Source: Pseudomonas inefficax (GTDB lineage Bacteria > Pseudomonadota > Gammaproteobacteria > Pseudomonadales > Pseudomonadaceae). Taken from it: a DNA stretch of 64,000 bases. Made by a program: the position numbers and the translations under genes. The stretch's first letter is position 1, and each line of letters begins with the position of its first letter. The notes beneath the pieces were generated by a model. It was not told where the DNA came from and made no database searches. It saw only the letters and a program-made list of their open reading frames with translations. Shown one piece after another: positions 24,563 through 33,320 of the stretch. Where the stretch lies: positions 30,396-94,395 of the forward strand of contig NZ_OPYN01000179.1 of assembly GCF_900277125.1 (NCBI RefSeq), given 5' to 3'.

Positions 24563-25933
24563 ATGGCCAAGGCCAAGCGCTTGTATGGCTGCACCGAGTG
24601 CGGTGCGACCTTCCCCAAATGGGCCGGCCAGTGTGGCGAATGCGGGGCCTGGAACACCCTGGTCGAGACCATGATCGAAAGCGGCGGTGCCGCTGCGCCC
24701 AGTAGCGGCCGTGCCGGCTGGACCGGCCAGCAGGCGCAGATCAAGACCCTGGCCGAAGTCAGCGTCGAGGAAATCCCGCGCTTCACCACAAGCAGCACCG
24801 AACTGGACCGGGTGCTGGGCGGTGGCCTGGTGGATGGCTCGGTGGTGTTGATCGGTGGTGACCCTGGCATCGGCAAGTCGACCATCCTGCTGCAGACCTT
24901 GTGCAACATTGCCGTGGGCATGCCGGCGCTGTATGTCACCGGCGAGGAGTCGCAGCAGCAGGTGGCCATGCGCTCCCGGCGCCTGGGCCTGCCCCAGGAC
25001 CAGCTCAAGGTGATGACCGAAACCTGTATCGAGACCATCATCGCCACGGCCCGTGTCGAGAAACCGCGAGTCATGGTAATCGACTCGATCCAGACCATTT
25101 TCACCGAGCAACTGCAATCGGCACCCGGCGGCGTGGCACAGGTGCGCGAAAGCACGGCGTTGCTGGTGCGCTACGCCAAGCAGAGCGGCACGGCGATCTT
25201 CCTGGTCGGCCATGTGACCAAGGAAGGCTCGCTCGCCGGCCCGCGGGTACTCGAGCACATGGTCGATACCGTGCTGTATTTCGAAGGCGAGTCCGATGGT
25301 CGCCTGCGTCTGCTGCGGGCGGTGAAGAACCGTTTTGGCGCGGTCAACGAGCTGGGTGTGTTCGGCATGACCGACCGTGGCCTGAAGGAGGTGTCCAACC
25401 CCTCGGCAATCTTCCTCAACCGCACCCAGGAGGAAGTACCGGGCAGCGTGGTGATGGCGACCTGGGAGGGCACCCGGCCGATGCTGGTAGAGGTGCAGGC
25501 GCTGGTCGACGACAGCCACCTGGCCAACCCGCGCCGGGTGACCCTGGGCCTGGACCAGAACCGTCTGGCCATGTTGCTGGCAGTGCTGCACCGCCACGGT
25601 GGTATTCCCACCCATGACCAGGACGTGTTCCTGAACGTGGTGGGCGGGGTGAAGGTGCTGGAAACCGCCTCGGACCTGGCATTGCTGGCGGCGGTGATGT
25701 CCAGCCTGCGCAACCGGCCCCTGGCCCATGGCCTGCTGGTGTTTGGCGAGATCGGCCTGTCTGGCGAGGTGCGGCCGGTGCCCAGTGGCCAGGAGCGTTT
25801 GAAGGAGGCCGCCAAGCATGGTTTCAAGCGGGCTATCGTGCCCAAGGGCAATGCGCCCAAAGAGGCCCCGGCAGGGTTGCAGGTGATTGCCGTTACCCGG
25901 CTGGAGCAGGCGCTGGATGCATTGTTCGAGTAA
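24563..25933 (+). CDS. radA: DNA repair protein RadA
   Basis: 456 residues from ATG 24563 (GGAGA upstream). Order of domains: a four-cysteine zinc finger (Cys10, Cys13, Cys24, Cys27), a RecA-like ATPase with Walker A GGDPGIGKST, the RadA-specific KNRFG motif, and a C-terminal Lon-like domain (GEIGLSGEVRPV). It acts in branch migration and processing of recombination intermediates. Confidence 0.95.
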   Translation: MAKAKRLYGCTECGATFPKWAGQCGECGAWNTLVETMIESGGAAAPSSGRAGWTGQQAQIKTLAEVSVEEIPRFTTSSTELDRVLGGGLVDGSVVLIGGDPGIGKSTILLQTLCNIAVGMPALYVTGEESQQQVAMRSRRLGLPQDQLKVMTETCIETIIATARVEKPRVMVIDSIQTIFTEQLQSAPGGVAQVRESTALLVRYAKQSGTAIFLVGHVTKEGSLAGPRVLEHMVDTVLYFEGESDGRLRLLRAVKNRFGAVNELGVFGMTDRGLKEVSNPSAIFLNRTQEEVPGSVVMATWEGTRPMLVEVQALVDDSHLANPRRVTLGLDQNRLAMLLAVLHRHGGIPTHDQDVFLNVVGGVKVLETASDLALLAAVMSSLRNRPLAHGLLVFGEIGLSGEVRPVPSGQERLKEAAKHGFKRAIVPKGNAPKEAPAGLQVIAVTRLEQALDALFE

Positions 25934-25948
25934 TTTTTAGCCTGTACT

Positions 25949-26042
25949 GGCCCTATCGCCGGCAAGCCAGCTCCCACAGGTACTGTGCAAGACTTCAAAC
26001 CTGTGGAATTCCTGTGGGAGCTGGCTTGCCGGCGATAGGGCC
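25949..26042. repeat. class C BIME
   Basis: GGCCCTATCGCCGGCAAGCC and its near-perfect complement, 94 bp overall, between radA and the permease terminator. Confidence 0.85.
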
Positions 26043-26055
26043 CTGACAGGTAAAT

Positions 26056-26089
26056 GAAAAAGGGGGCCGACGATGCGCGTCGGCCCCCC
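26056..26089 (-). terminator. rho-independent terminator of the xanthine/uracil permease gene
   Basis: On the minus strand GGGGGGCCGACG pairs with CGTCGGCCCCC and is followed by TTTTT. It lies 22 bp after the stop codon. Confidence 0.85.
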
Positions 26090-26110
26090 ACCTCACCGCT
26101 CAGTCAGCAG

Positions 26111-27628
26111 TCAATGTTCGGCAACCGGCGTGCGCCTGACCGTCTCATTGCCATGCTCATCCAGCTCCAGCATCGGCACTTCATTACCCTCGGCATCGAA
26201 CAGCTTGCCATCCTTGAAGTAGTCGCCATCACGCAGCGCTGAAATGTCCGAGTACTGGATGGTGCGCTCGTACGCGGCGGCAAATACCGACTGCTGGTCC
26301 GAGTTGCCGGCGGTGAAGTGGTTGAAGATCAGGTTCAGCAGGATGGCCATGATCGCCGCCGAGCTGATGCCCGAATGGAAGATGGTCTCGAACCAGTTCG
26401 GGAAGTGGTGGTAGAAGGTCGGTGCGGCAATCGGGATCATGCCGAAGCCCAGCGAGGCAGCGACGATGATCAGGTTGACGTTGTTCTTGTAGCTGACCTT
26501 GGACAGGGTGCGGATACCGCTGGCCGCCACGGTGCCGAACAGCACGATGCCCGCGCCACCCAGTACCGGAGTAGGGACAGCGGCAATCACCCGGCCCATG
26601 ATCGGCAGCAGGCCGAGCACCACCAGGATCACGCCACCGGTGGCCACCACGTAGCGGCTCTTGACCCCGGTCACGGCTACCAGGCCGACGTTCTGGGCGA
26701 ACGCGCTCTGGGTGAACGAGCCGAAGATCGGCGCCAGGATGCTCGATGCCATGTCGGCGCGCAGCCCGTTGCCCAGGCGCTTGGAGTCGACCTTGGTATC
26801 GATGATCTCACCCACGGCGAGGATGTCCGCCGAGGTTTCCACCAGCGTCACCATGATCACGATGCACATCGAAAGGATCGCGGCGATGTGGAATTCCGGC
26901 ATGCCGAAATGGAACGGCGTAGGGAAGGCGAACATCGGGCCCTCGGTGACCTTGCTGAAGTCGGCCATGCCCAGCGCCCAGGCGATCAGGGTGCCGACCA
27001 CCATGGCCAGCAGGATCGACAGCCGCGAGATCGCCGCGCTGCCCAGCTTGCTCAGCAACAGCACGATGGCGAAGGTCAGGGCTGCCAGGCCGATGTTGGC
27101 CACGCTGCCGAATTCCGGCGAGGCGCTGTTACCACCCATCACCCAGCGAGCGGCCACGGGCATCAGGGTCAGGCCGATGGTGGTGATGACGATGCCGGTT
27201 ACCAGCGGTGGGAAGAACTTGGTGATGCGCGAGAACACCGGAGTGATCAGAAAGCCGATAAGCGACGCTGCCATGACCGCGCCGAGCACGCCCGGCAAGC
27301 CACCGCCGCCCTCGCTGCTGAGGATTGCACCCATGGTTGCCACACCGGCGAACGAAACGCCCTGCACCAGCGGCAACTGGCAGCCGAAGAACGGCAGGCC
27401 AAGGGTTTGCAGCAGGGTGGCCAAGCCACCGGCAAACAGCGACGCGGCGATCAGCATGCCGATTTCGGCGCCGTTCAGGCCCGCGGCCTGCCCCAGGATC
27501 AGGGGTACCGCGACGATCCCCCCGTACATGGTCAGCACATGCTGCAGACCATAGGCCAGGTTGGCACCAAGGCCGAGGTTTTCATCCTCGGGGCGCTTGG
27601 TGGGAGACGTGCTAGGGGACGTAGTCAT
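26111..27628 (-). CDS. NCS2/NAT nucleobase permease (xanthine/uracil family)
   Basis: 505 residues, about fourteen membrane segments. The NAT signature is seen as AQNVGLVAVTGV, with FVETSAD-like TLVETSADILAVGE before it. Unlike the purine permease at 15028 (AzgA type), this belongs to the UraA/XanQ/UapA branch, so xanthine, uric acid or uracil are the likely substrates. It has a long hydrophilic C-terminal tail of about 60 residues. A GntR-type palindrome lies 68-79 bp upstream and an A-rich Crc motif 17 bp upstream, which fits regulated purine catabolism. Confidence 0.85.
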   Translation of the reverse strand: MTTSPSTSPTKRPEDENLGLGANLAYGLQHVLTMYGGIVAVPLILGQAAGLNGAEIGMLIAASLFAGGLATLLQTLGLPFFGCQLPLVQGVSFAGVATMGAILSSEGGGGLPGVLGAVMAASLIGFLITPVFSRITKFFPPLVTGIVITTIGLTLMPVAARWVMGGNSASPEFGSVANIGLAALTFAIVLLLSKLGSAAISRLSILLAMVVGTLIAWALGMADFSKVTEGPMFAFPTPFHFGMPEFHIAAILSMCIVIMVTLVETSADILAVGEIIDTKVDSKRLGNGLRADMASSILAPIFGSFTQSAFAQNVGLVAVTGVKSRYVVATGGVILVVLGLLPIMGRVIAAVPTPVLGGAGIVLFGTVAASGIRTLSKVSYKNNVNLIIVAASLGFGMIPIAAPTFYHHFPNWFETIFHSGISSAAIMAILLNLIFNHFTAGNSDQQSVFAAAYERTIQYSDISALRDGDYFKDGKLFDAEGNEVPMLELDEHGNETVRRTPVAEH

Positions 27629-27644
27629 GGAGCAGGCTCTCTGT

Positions 27645-27652
27645 TTATTGTT
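27645..27652 (-). promoter_or_regulatory. Crc/Hfq-type A-rich motif before the permease
   Basis: AACAATAA on the minus strand matches AAnAAnAA, 16-24 bases before the ATG and just ahead of the GAGAG ribosome site. Confidence 0.4.
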
Positions 27653-27695
27653 GTGGCGCTACTGTAGACACTTCCTACAAATGATTGCCACTAAA

Positions 27696-27707
27696 ATTGT
27701 ATACAAT
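27696..27707. promoter_or_regulatory. 12-bp palindrome ATTGTATACAAT (GntR-type operator)
   Basis: A perfect palindrome in the promoter region of the permease. TTGTATACAA-like sites are typical operators of FCD-type GntR regulators. No such regulator is encoded in the window. Confidence 0.6.
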
Positions 27708-27816
27708 ATTTTGATTGGAGCGCGCACAAGAGCGTCCGCAAGGTGTGCGGAGACCCAATGCAGAAGGCGTACCAACTCGACAGAGGCTGTGCTAGAGGGG
27801 TGTGTACAAAGCGCCG

Positions 27817-27844
27817 CTACCCAGGCTTAAAGCTGTCTGGGTAG
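27817..27844. other. hairpin with 8-bp perfect stem, function unknown
   Basis: CTACCCAG and CTGGGTAG enclose a 12-base loop. It lies 45 bp past the stop of the PilZ gene (which runs on the minus strand) and is followed on that side by no T-run, so it is not a textbook terminator. Confidence 0.5.
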
Positions 27845-27888
27845 ACAAGAAACACAAGGTGGGGAAGCCATTAGCTAGCTAAGAGATT

Positions 27889-28254
27889 TCATTCTTCGAT
27901 GAGTTCGCGCAGCTCACGCATCATTTCGGTGCTGTCGGCGAGGTTCAATTCCACAAGACGGTGCAAATGACTCATCGAATCGACGTCTATATACAGGCAG
28001 ATAAAGCCCAGGCGGGTAGCTTCTTCATGGCGCAACTCCACCTGCATTTGCACGCGCACATCGCGGTCGAGATGGATGATCGCATCGAAGTCTTGGGTCA
28101 GATCGGCGTCCCACGGCTCGGGGCGATTGACCAGAAGGCCTTTTAACGACAGATCCAGAAGCTTTACCGGCCAGCGGCGGTCGCCCTGGCGCAGCTCGGT
28201 GGGGGCATCGAAATCGATGCGCTGGAAACGGCGGCGTTCGTCGTGATGGCTCAT
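27889..28254 (-). CDS. single-domain PilZ protein (MapZ/PA4608-like)
   Basis: 121 residues made of one PilZ domain. The c-di-GMP contacts are visible: ERRRFQR (RxxxR) at residues 6-12 and DLSLKG (DxSxxG) near 34-39. GAGGATC precedes ATG 28254. Sequence and size resemble P. aeruginosa PA4608/MapZ, which binds c-di-GMP and inhibits the chemotaxis methyltransferase CheR1; that function is inferred by similarity. It diverges from cstA. Confidence 0.85.
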   Translation of the reverse strand: MSHHDERRRFQRIDFDAPTELRQGDRRWPVKLLDLSLKGLLVNRPEPWDADLTQDFDAIIHLDRDVRVQMQVELRHEEATRLGFICLYIDVDSMSHLHRLVELNLADSTEMMRELRELIEE

Positions 28255-28432
28255 GGGGTAGATCCTCGCATGGGTCTTCAGGTGACATCCTGACTATAGT
28301 TAGAGTGGTATGTACATCAGGTACCGCAATCTGGCTGCAGAGGCTCTAGACCAAAGCAAGTATGGCAATGCGCGATGACTCGCCCTAGACTCGGTGGGCG
28401 GTCTTTTCCAATCCACCAGCTGGAAGCAAACC

Positions 28433-30499
28433 ATGAACAACAATAATAGCCTGCTACGCCACATTCCGTGGCTGGCGCTGGCAGTCCTAGGAGCCTGCGC
28501 GCTGGGTGTGGTTGCCCTGCGTCGCGGCGAGGCGATCAATGCCTTGTGGATCGTGGTCGCGGCAGTGGCCCTCTACCTGGTCGCCTATCGCTACTACAGC
28601 CTGTTCATCGCCACCAAGGTGATGCAACTCGATCCGCGCCGTGCCACCCCGGCGGTGCTCAACAACGACGGCCTGGACTACGTCCCGACCAACAAACACA
28701 TTCTCTTCGGCCACCACTTCGCTGCCATTGCTGGCGCAGGGCCCTTGGTCGGCCCGGTACTCGCCGCGCAGATGGGCTACCTGCCCGGTACGCTGTGGCT
28801 TATCGCCGGCGTGGTGCTGGCCGGTGCGGTGCAGGACTTCATGGTCCTGTTCCTGTCCACCCGCCGCAACGGCCGCTCGCTGGGCGACATGGTGCGCGAG
28901 GAGATGGGCCGCATACCGGGTACCATCGCCCTGTTCGGCTGCTTCCTGATCATGATCATCATCCTTGCGGTGCTGGCGTTGATCGTGGTCAAGGCCCTGG
29001 CCGAAAGCCCCTGGGGCATGTTCACGGTGATGGCGACCATCCCGATCGCGATGTTCATGGGCATCTACATGCGCTACATCCGCCCGGGCCATATCGGTGA
29101 GATTTCGGTCATCGGCGTGGTGCTGCTGCTGGCTTCGATCTGGCTGGGGGGCCAGATCGCTGCAGATCCGACCTGGGGCCCGGCGTTCACCTTCACCGGC
29201 GTGCAGATCACCTGGATGCTGGTGGGCTATGGCTTCGTCGCTGCGGTACTGCCGGTATGGCTGGTACTGGCGCCACGTGACTACCTCTCGACCTTCCTCA
29301 AGATCGGCACCATCGTCGGCTTGGCCATCGGTATCCTGATCATTGCCCCCGAGCTGAAGATGCCGGCGCTGACCCAGTTCACGGACGGCACCGGCCCGGT
29401 GTGGAAGGGCACCCTGTTCCCGTTCCTGTTCATCACCATCGCCTGTGGCGCGGTGTCGGGCTTCCACGCGCTGATCTCCTCGGGGACCACGCCGAAGCTG
29501 CTGGACAACGAAACCAACGCCCGCTACATCGGCTACGGCGGCATGCTGATGGAATCGTTCGTTGCCATCATGGCCATGGTCGCCGCCTCGGTGATCGAAC
29601 CAGGCGTGTACTTCGCCATGAACAGCCCGGCCGCTGTGGTCGGTGCCGATGTGGCGTCGGTGGCGCAAACGGTCAGCAGCTGGGGCTTCCTGATCACCCC
29701 TGAGCAGCTCGAGGCTACCGCCCGCGACATTGGCGAGCACACCATCCTGGCCCGTGCCGGTGGTGCACCGACCCTTGCGGTGGGTATTGCGCAGATCCTG
29801 CACCAGGTACTGCCGGGTGAAAACACCATGGCCTTCTGGTACCACTTTGCGATCCTGTTCGAGGCCCTGTTCATCCTCACCGCGGTGGACGCTGGTACCC
29901 GTGCCGGGCGCTTCATGCTGCAGGATCTGCTGGGCAGCTTCGTGCCGGCGCTCAAGCGCACCGAATCGTGGACTGCCAACCTGATCGGTACTGCCGGCTG
30001 CGTGGCGCTGTGGGGCTACCTGCTGTACCAGGGCGTGATCGACCCGCTGGGTGGCATCAACACCCTGTGGCCGCTGTTCGGCATCTCCAACCAGATGCTG
30101 GCCGGTATCGCGCTGATGCTCGGCACCGTGGTGCTGATCAAGATGAAGCGCCAGCGCTACGTCTGGGTCACCCTGCTGCCGGCTGTGTGGCTGCTGATCT
30201 GCACCACCACCGCAGGCCTGATCAAGCTGTTCGACCCGAACCCGGCAGTCGGCTTCCTGGCCTTGGCCAAGAAGTACAGCACTGCGCTGGACGCCGGCCA
30301 GGTACTGGCCCCGGCCAAGGACATCGGGCAGATGCAGCACGTGATCTTCAACGCCTACACCAACGCCGGCCTGACCGTGCTGTTCCTGGTGGTGGTGTTC
30401 AGCGTGCTGTTCTTCGCTGTCAAGGTCGGCTTCGCCGCCCTCGGCCGCAAGGAGCGCACCGACAAGGAAACCCCGTTCCAGGCTCTGCCTGACGCTTGA
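28433..30499 (+). CDS. cstA: CstA-family pyruvate/peptide transporter
   Basis: 688 residues from ATG 28433, with about sixteen to eighteen membrane segments. NKHILFGHHFAAIAGAGPLVGP, ISSGTTPKLLDNE and the internal QDFMVLFLSTRRNGRSLG are highly conserved CstA stretches. Family members import pyruvate (CstA/BtsT) and were first linked to peptide use on carbon starvation. Codons 2-6 form an A-rich Crc-type motif, so translation is probably repressed on preferred carbon sources. The ybdD gene follows 13 bp later. Confidence 0.92.
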   Translation: MNNNNSLLRHIPWLALAVLGACALGVVALRRGEAINALWIVVAAVALYLVAYRYYSLFIATKVMQLDPRRATPAVLNNDGLDYVPTNKHILFGHHFAAIAGAGPLVGPVLAAQMGYLPGTLWLIAGVVLAGAVQDFMVLFLSTRRNGRSLGDMVREEMGRIPGTIALFGCFLIMIIILAVLALIVVKALAESPWGMFTVMATIPIAMFMGIYMRYIRPGHIGEISVIGVVLLLASIWLGGQIAADPTWGPAFTFTGVQITWMLVGYGFVAAVLPVWLVLAPRDYLSTFLKIGTIVGLAIGILIIAPELKMPALTQFTDGTGPVWKGTLFPFLFITIACGAVSGFHALISSGTTPKLLDNETNARYIGYGGMLMESFVAIMAMVAASVIEPGVYFAMNSPAAVVGADVASVAQTVSSWGFLITPEQLEATARDIGEHTILARAGGAPTLAVGIAQILHQVLPGENTMAFWYHFAILFEALFILTAVDAGTRAGRFMLQDLLGSFVPALKRTESWTANLIGTAGCVALWGYLLYQGVIDPLGGINTLWPLFGISNQMLAGIALMLGTVVLIKMKRQRYVWVTLLPAVWLLICTTTAGLIKLFDPNPAVGFLALAKKYSTALDAGQVLAPAKDIGQMQHVIFNAYTNAGLTVLFLVVVFSVLFFAVKVGFAALGRKERTDKETPFQALPDA
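28436..28446 (+). promoter_or_regulatory. Crc/Hfq-type motif inside the first codons of cstA
   Basis: AACAACAATAA directly follows the ATG and matches AAnAAnAA, so Hfq/Crc binding would sit on the initiation region. Confidence 0.55.
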
Positions 30500-30512
30500 G
30501 AGGACTGCTGCG

Positions 30513-30710
30513 ATGTTCAACGACCTGGGTCGACTGGGTAAGTACCTGGGGCAGGCAGCCCGCCTGATGGTCGGCATGCCCGACTACGACAACTATGTCG
30601 AGCACATGCAGAAGACGCACCCGGACAAGCCGGTCATGACGTACGAGGAGTTCTTCCGCGAACGGCAGGAAGCTCGATACGGTGGCAAGTCCGGGCCCAA
30701 GTGCTGCTAA
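30513..30710 (+). CDS. YbdD/YjiX-family small protein
   Basis: 65 residues, hydrophilic, with GMPDYDNYVEHMQKTHPD as family core and a GPKCC end. It always accompanies CstA/BtsT transporters (ybdD after cstA, yjiX after btsT in E. coli) and is needed for their activity. GAGAGGA precedes the ATG. Confidence 0.9.
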   Translation: MFNDLGRLGKYLGQAARLMVGMPDYDNYVEHMQKTHPDKPVMTYEEFFRERQEARYGGKSGPKCC

Positions 30711-30731
30711 GTCCAGGCTAGCGCGGTACTG

Positions 30732-30850
30732 TGTAGGAGCGGCCTTGTGTCGCGATCGGGCCGCAACGCGGCCCCGGCATTGTTGGCTGCGAAGCTGAAA
30801 ATCCGGGGCCGCGTTGCGGCCCGATCGCGACACAAGGCCGCTCCTACAGG
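30732..30850. repeat. class B BIME, inverted orientation
   Basis: TGTAGGAGCGGCCTTGTGTC on the left and GCGACACAAGGCCGCTCC on the right, with inner CCGCAACGCGGCCCC stems. It stands between ybdD and yjiA, inside what is otherwise one gene cluster. Confidence 0.85.
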
Positions 30851-30895
30851 GATCGCGCTCCCCCCGTCCATTTCACTGCACAGGAGATGTTCTGC

Positions 30896-31873
30896 GTGCA
30901 GACGCCTATTCCCGTAACCGTACTCACTGGCTTCCTCGGTGCCGGCAAGACCACCTTGCTCAAGCACATGCTCAAGGCCGAGCATGGCCTGAAGATCGCC
31001 GTGATCGAAAACGAGTTCAGCGAGGCCGGCATCGACAGCCAACTGCTGGGCGACGAGCCGGTGCAGGTGATGACCCTGGCCAATGGCTGCGTGTGCTGCA
31101 GCATCCACGGCGACCTGACCCGTGCCTTGTACCTGCTGCTCGAACGCCTGGATGCCGGCGAGATCGCCTTCGACCGCCTGGTAATCGAATGCACCGGCCT
31201 GGCCGACCCGGCGCCGGTGGCACAAACCTTCTTCATCGACGAGGAACTGCGTGAGCGCTACATCCTCGACGGCATCATCACCCTGGTCGATGCCGCCCAC
31301 TCCGAGCTGCACCTGACCCAGACCATCGCCCAGGCCCAGGTCGGCTTTGCCGATCGCCTGCTGCTGAGCAAGACCGACCTGGTCGAGCCCGCTGCAGTCG
31401 AGGCCCTGCGCGAGCGCCTGGCCCGCATCAATGGCCGAGCTGCGGTCCGCGTGGTCGAGCATGGCCGCATCGACCTGGCCGAGCTGCTTGATGTGCGTGG
31501 TTTCAACCTCAACCCGGATCTGGGCGCGAACCTGAAGCCAGCGCTACGCCCGCTGCTCAAGCCCGCTACCCCGGACCGGATCTCCACCTTGGTGCTGCGC
31601 ACGGAAAGCCCGTTGGACATCGACCGCCTCAGCGACTTCATGAACGAACTGCTGGAAACCCACGGCAAGCAGCTGCTGCGCTACAAGGGCGTGCTGAACA
31701 TTGCTAGGGAAGCGCGCAAGCTGGTGTTCCAGGGTGTGCTCAAGCTCTACGGTTTCGACTGGGACGCCGAGTGGGCCGAGGGTGAAACCCGCGAGAGCGT
31801 GATGGTGTTCATCGCAGACGAACTGCCCGAAGCTACTATTCGGGCTGGGTTCGAGGCGCTGGCTGCGGGCTGA
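30896..31873 (+). CDS. yjiA: G3E-family GTPase YjiA (CobW-like)
   Basis: 325 residues from GTG 30896. The ATG at 30887 touches the AGGAG site with no spacing, whereas GTG 30896 is 9 bases from it and gives the normal N-terminus MQTPIPVTVLTGFLGAGKTT. Walker A is FLGAGKTT, the metal-binding CxCC motif is NGCVCCS, the switch region is ECTGLADP and the base-specificity loop is SKTD. Such GTPases insert or traffic metals (zinc, cobalt). E. coli btsT-yjiX-yjiA has the same order. The 3' end overlaps the convergent MetF-like gene by 38 bp. Confidence 0.88.
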   Translation: MQTPIPVTVLTGFLGAGKTTLLKHMLKAEHGLKIAVIENEFSEAGIDSQLLGDEPVQVMTLANGCVCCSIHGDLTRALYLLLERLDAGEIAFDRLVIECTGLADPAPVAQTFFIDEELRERYILDGIITLVDAAHSELHLTQTIAQAQVGFADRLLLSKTDLVEPAAVEALRERLARINGRAAVRVVEHGRIDLAELLDVRGFNLNPDLGANLKPALRPLLKPATPDRISTLVLRTESPLDIDRLSDFMNELLETHGKQLLRYKGVLNIAREARKLVFQGVLKLYGFDWDAEWAEGETRESVMVFIADELPEATIRAGFEALAAG

Positions 31874-33320
31874 GCCGGCGTGGGGTGTGGGGCGCGAACC
31901 ACTGCGGCCATGAGCTGCGGTGGCGTGTTTCGACCTCGATGCACGGGATCAGGCGCTCGGTCAGCAGCGCCGTCTGCCGCACCGCCTTGGCGGTGCGGTA
32001 CTTGACGCTGTGGATGCACTCGCGGTCGCCGAACTCGCAGCTGTTGAGCGAGGTGCCGCCACAGGGGCCATTGGCCAGGCCCTTGGGGCAGGTTTCCGGG
32101 CAGATGTACAGGGTGTCTTCCAGGCGGCAGCGGCCGCAGGTGTCGCAGCCTACCAGCGGTTTCTTCACCGCGTGTTCCACCTTGTGCAGCACCTGCGCGC
32201 CGAGGCGGGTGGCCCACATCGGCTGGCGCACGGCCCAGCCAAATGCCTTGCTCAGGCCATTGCGGCGGCTGAACAGCAGCGAATGCATGCCATGCATCAG
32301 GTGATAGCGCGCTTTCTCCTTGAACGAGGCATCGACCCGTGACTCGCCCTGGCGCCAGCTTGCCTGCGGCGGATTGAAGCTGACTGCCGGCATGCCGGGC
32401 ATCTGCCAGCTGGCCTGCCAGGCCGGCGCCCATTGTTCCAGGGTGTGGATTTGCGCCTGCCAGTGCTCGATGCGTGCCTCCAGGGCCAGCAGTTGCTTGA
32501 GTTCATGAACCCCCGACAGATGCACGCCGGCGTAGCCCATCAGCTTCACGCCGATGATCTGCAAGGCCAGGCGGTCGACGCTGCGCGCCTGGGCAAAGGC
32601 CTTGGACTGCGCCGCTTCTGCTTCCAGCATGTCGCGCATGGACGGTGTGACGGTCACGCCGGCCACGTGCTCGAGCATCGTCGCACGCCCGTGGGTCAGG
32701 CTCATCAGGCAGGCCAGCATCGGCCTGGGCGTGGCCTGGCGGCTCATCCAGTGCATGGCTTCCTGGTGTTTGCCGGCATCGAAACCCAGTTGCAGGGTGA
32801 GGAAGTCGGCACCCGCCGCCAGTTTTTTCTCGGCCTTGAAGTATTGGGCGCCGCCTTCTTCCTCACAGTACTTGAACGGGTTGAGCGCAGCGCCAAGCAG
32901 CCAGTGCGGGCAGGCCTGGCGGGCGATCTGCAGGGCTGCGACCGATTCCAGGTAGCGCACCGGGCGCTGGCCGGGCTGATGGCCCGGCAGGCGGTCGCCG
33001 GTGAGTAGCAACAGCTGGTCCAGGCCGGCGGCATCCATGCGTTGCAGTTGGGCGAGCAGGTGGTGGCGTTCGCGGTCTTTTCCGGAGAAGTGCGGCAGGG
33101 CGGGTACCGGGTTGCCGAACGAGGCGAGGGCGTCCAGTGGTGACATGTCCAGCGGGCTGCCGACGCGGTCGCCGATGGCCACGGTCATTGGCCAACCGCA
33201 GAGGTGCGCACGGGCCAGGATCTCGTCCATGGCGGCAAAGCGTTCTGCGGAGGGCTTGGGGACGAACTCCATGACGCAGACGAAGGTGTATTCGCGCAGC
33301 GCGGTTTTTAACAGGCTCAT
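31836..33320 (-). CDS. fusion of methylenetetrahydrofolate reductase-like and MetV-type Cys-rich domains
   Basis: 494 residues. Residues about 15-310 look like a MetF TIM barrel (MEFVPKPS start, LLLTGDRLPG, GAALNPFKY, ADFLTLQLGFDA, GVHLSG). Residues about 385-470 are a cysteine-rich domain of the MTHFR C-terminal/MetV type: CDTCGRCRLEDTLYICPETC, then PCGGTSLNSCEFGDRECIH. In acetogens MetV is a separate zinc protein partnering MetF. Here both are joined. It lies head-to-head with metE 336 bp away, consistent with one-carbon metabolism. The true reaction is not known. Confidence 0.75.
   Translation of the reverse strand: MSLLKTALREYTFVCVMEFVPKPSAERFAAMDEILARAHLCGWPMTVAIGDRVGSPLDMSPLDALASFGNPVPALPHFSGKDRERHHLLAQLQRMDAAGLDQLLLLTGDRLPGHQPGQRPVRYLESVAALQIARQACPHWLLGAALNPFKYCEEEGGAQYFKAEKKLAAGADFLTLQLGFDAGKHQEAMHWMSRQATPRPMLACLMSLTHGRATMLEHVAGVTVTPSMRDMLEAEAAQSKAFAQARSVDRLALQIIGVKLMGYAGVHLSGVHELKQLLALEARIEHWQAQIHTLEQWAPAWQASWQMPGMPAVSFNPPQASWRQGESRVDASFKEKARYHLMHGMHSLLFSRRNGLSKAFGWAVRQPMWATRLGAQVLHKVEHAVKKPLVGCDTCGRCRLEDTLYICPETCPKGLANGPCGGTSLNSCEFGDRECIHSVKYRTAKAVRQTALLTERLIPCIEVETRHRSSWPQWFAPHTPRRLSPQPAPRTQPE

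Noticed and set aside
27802..28318. TGTACA elements at about 27802 and 28312 as PplR light-response sites
   Set aside because: Neither has the second TGTA(C/T)A element 12 bases away that the known site needs.
28340..28432. Possible sigma-54 promoter upstream of cstA (TGGCA near 28363)
   Set aside because: The second half (TTGCA/T at the right spacing) is not present.
30887..30895. ATG 30887 as the start of yjiA
   Set aside because: It has no spacing to the AGGAG ribosome site; GTG 30896 has 9 bases and matches the family N-terminus.
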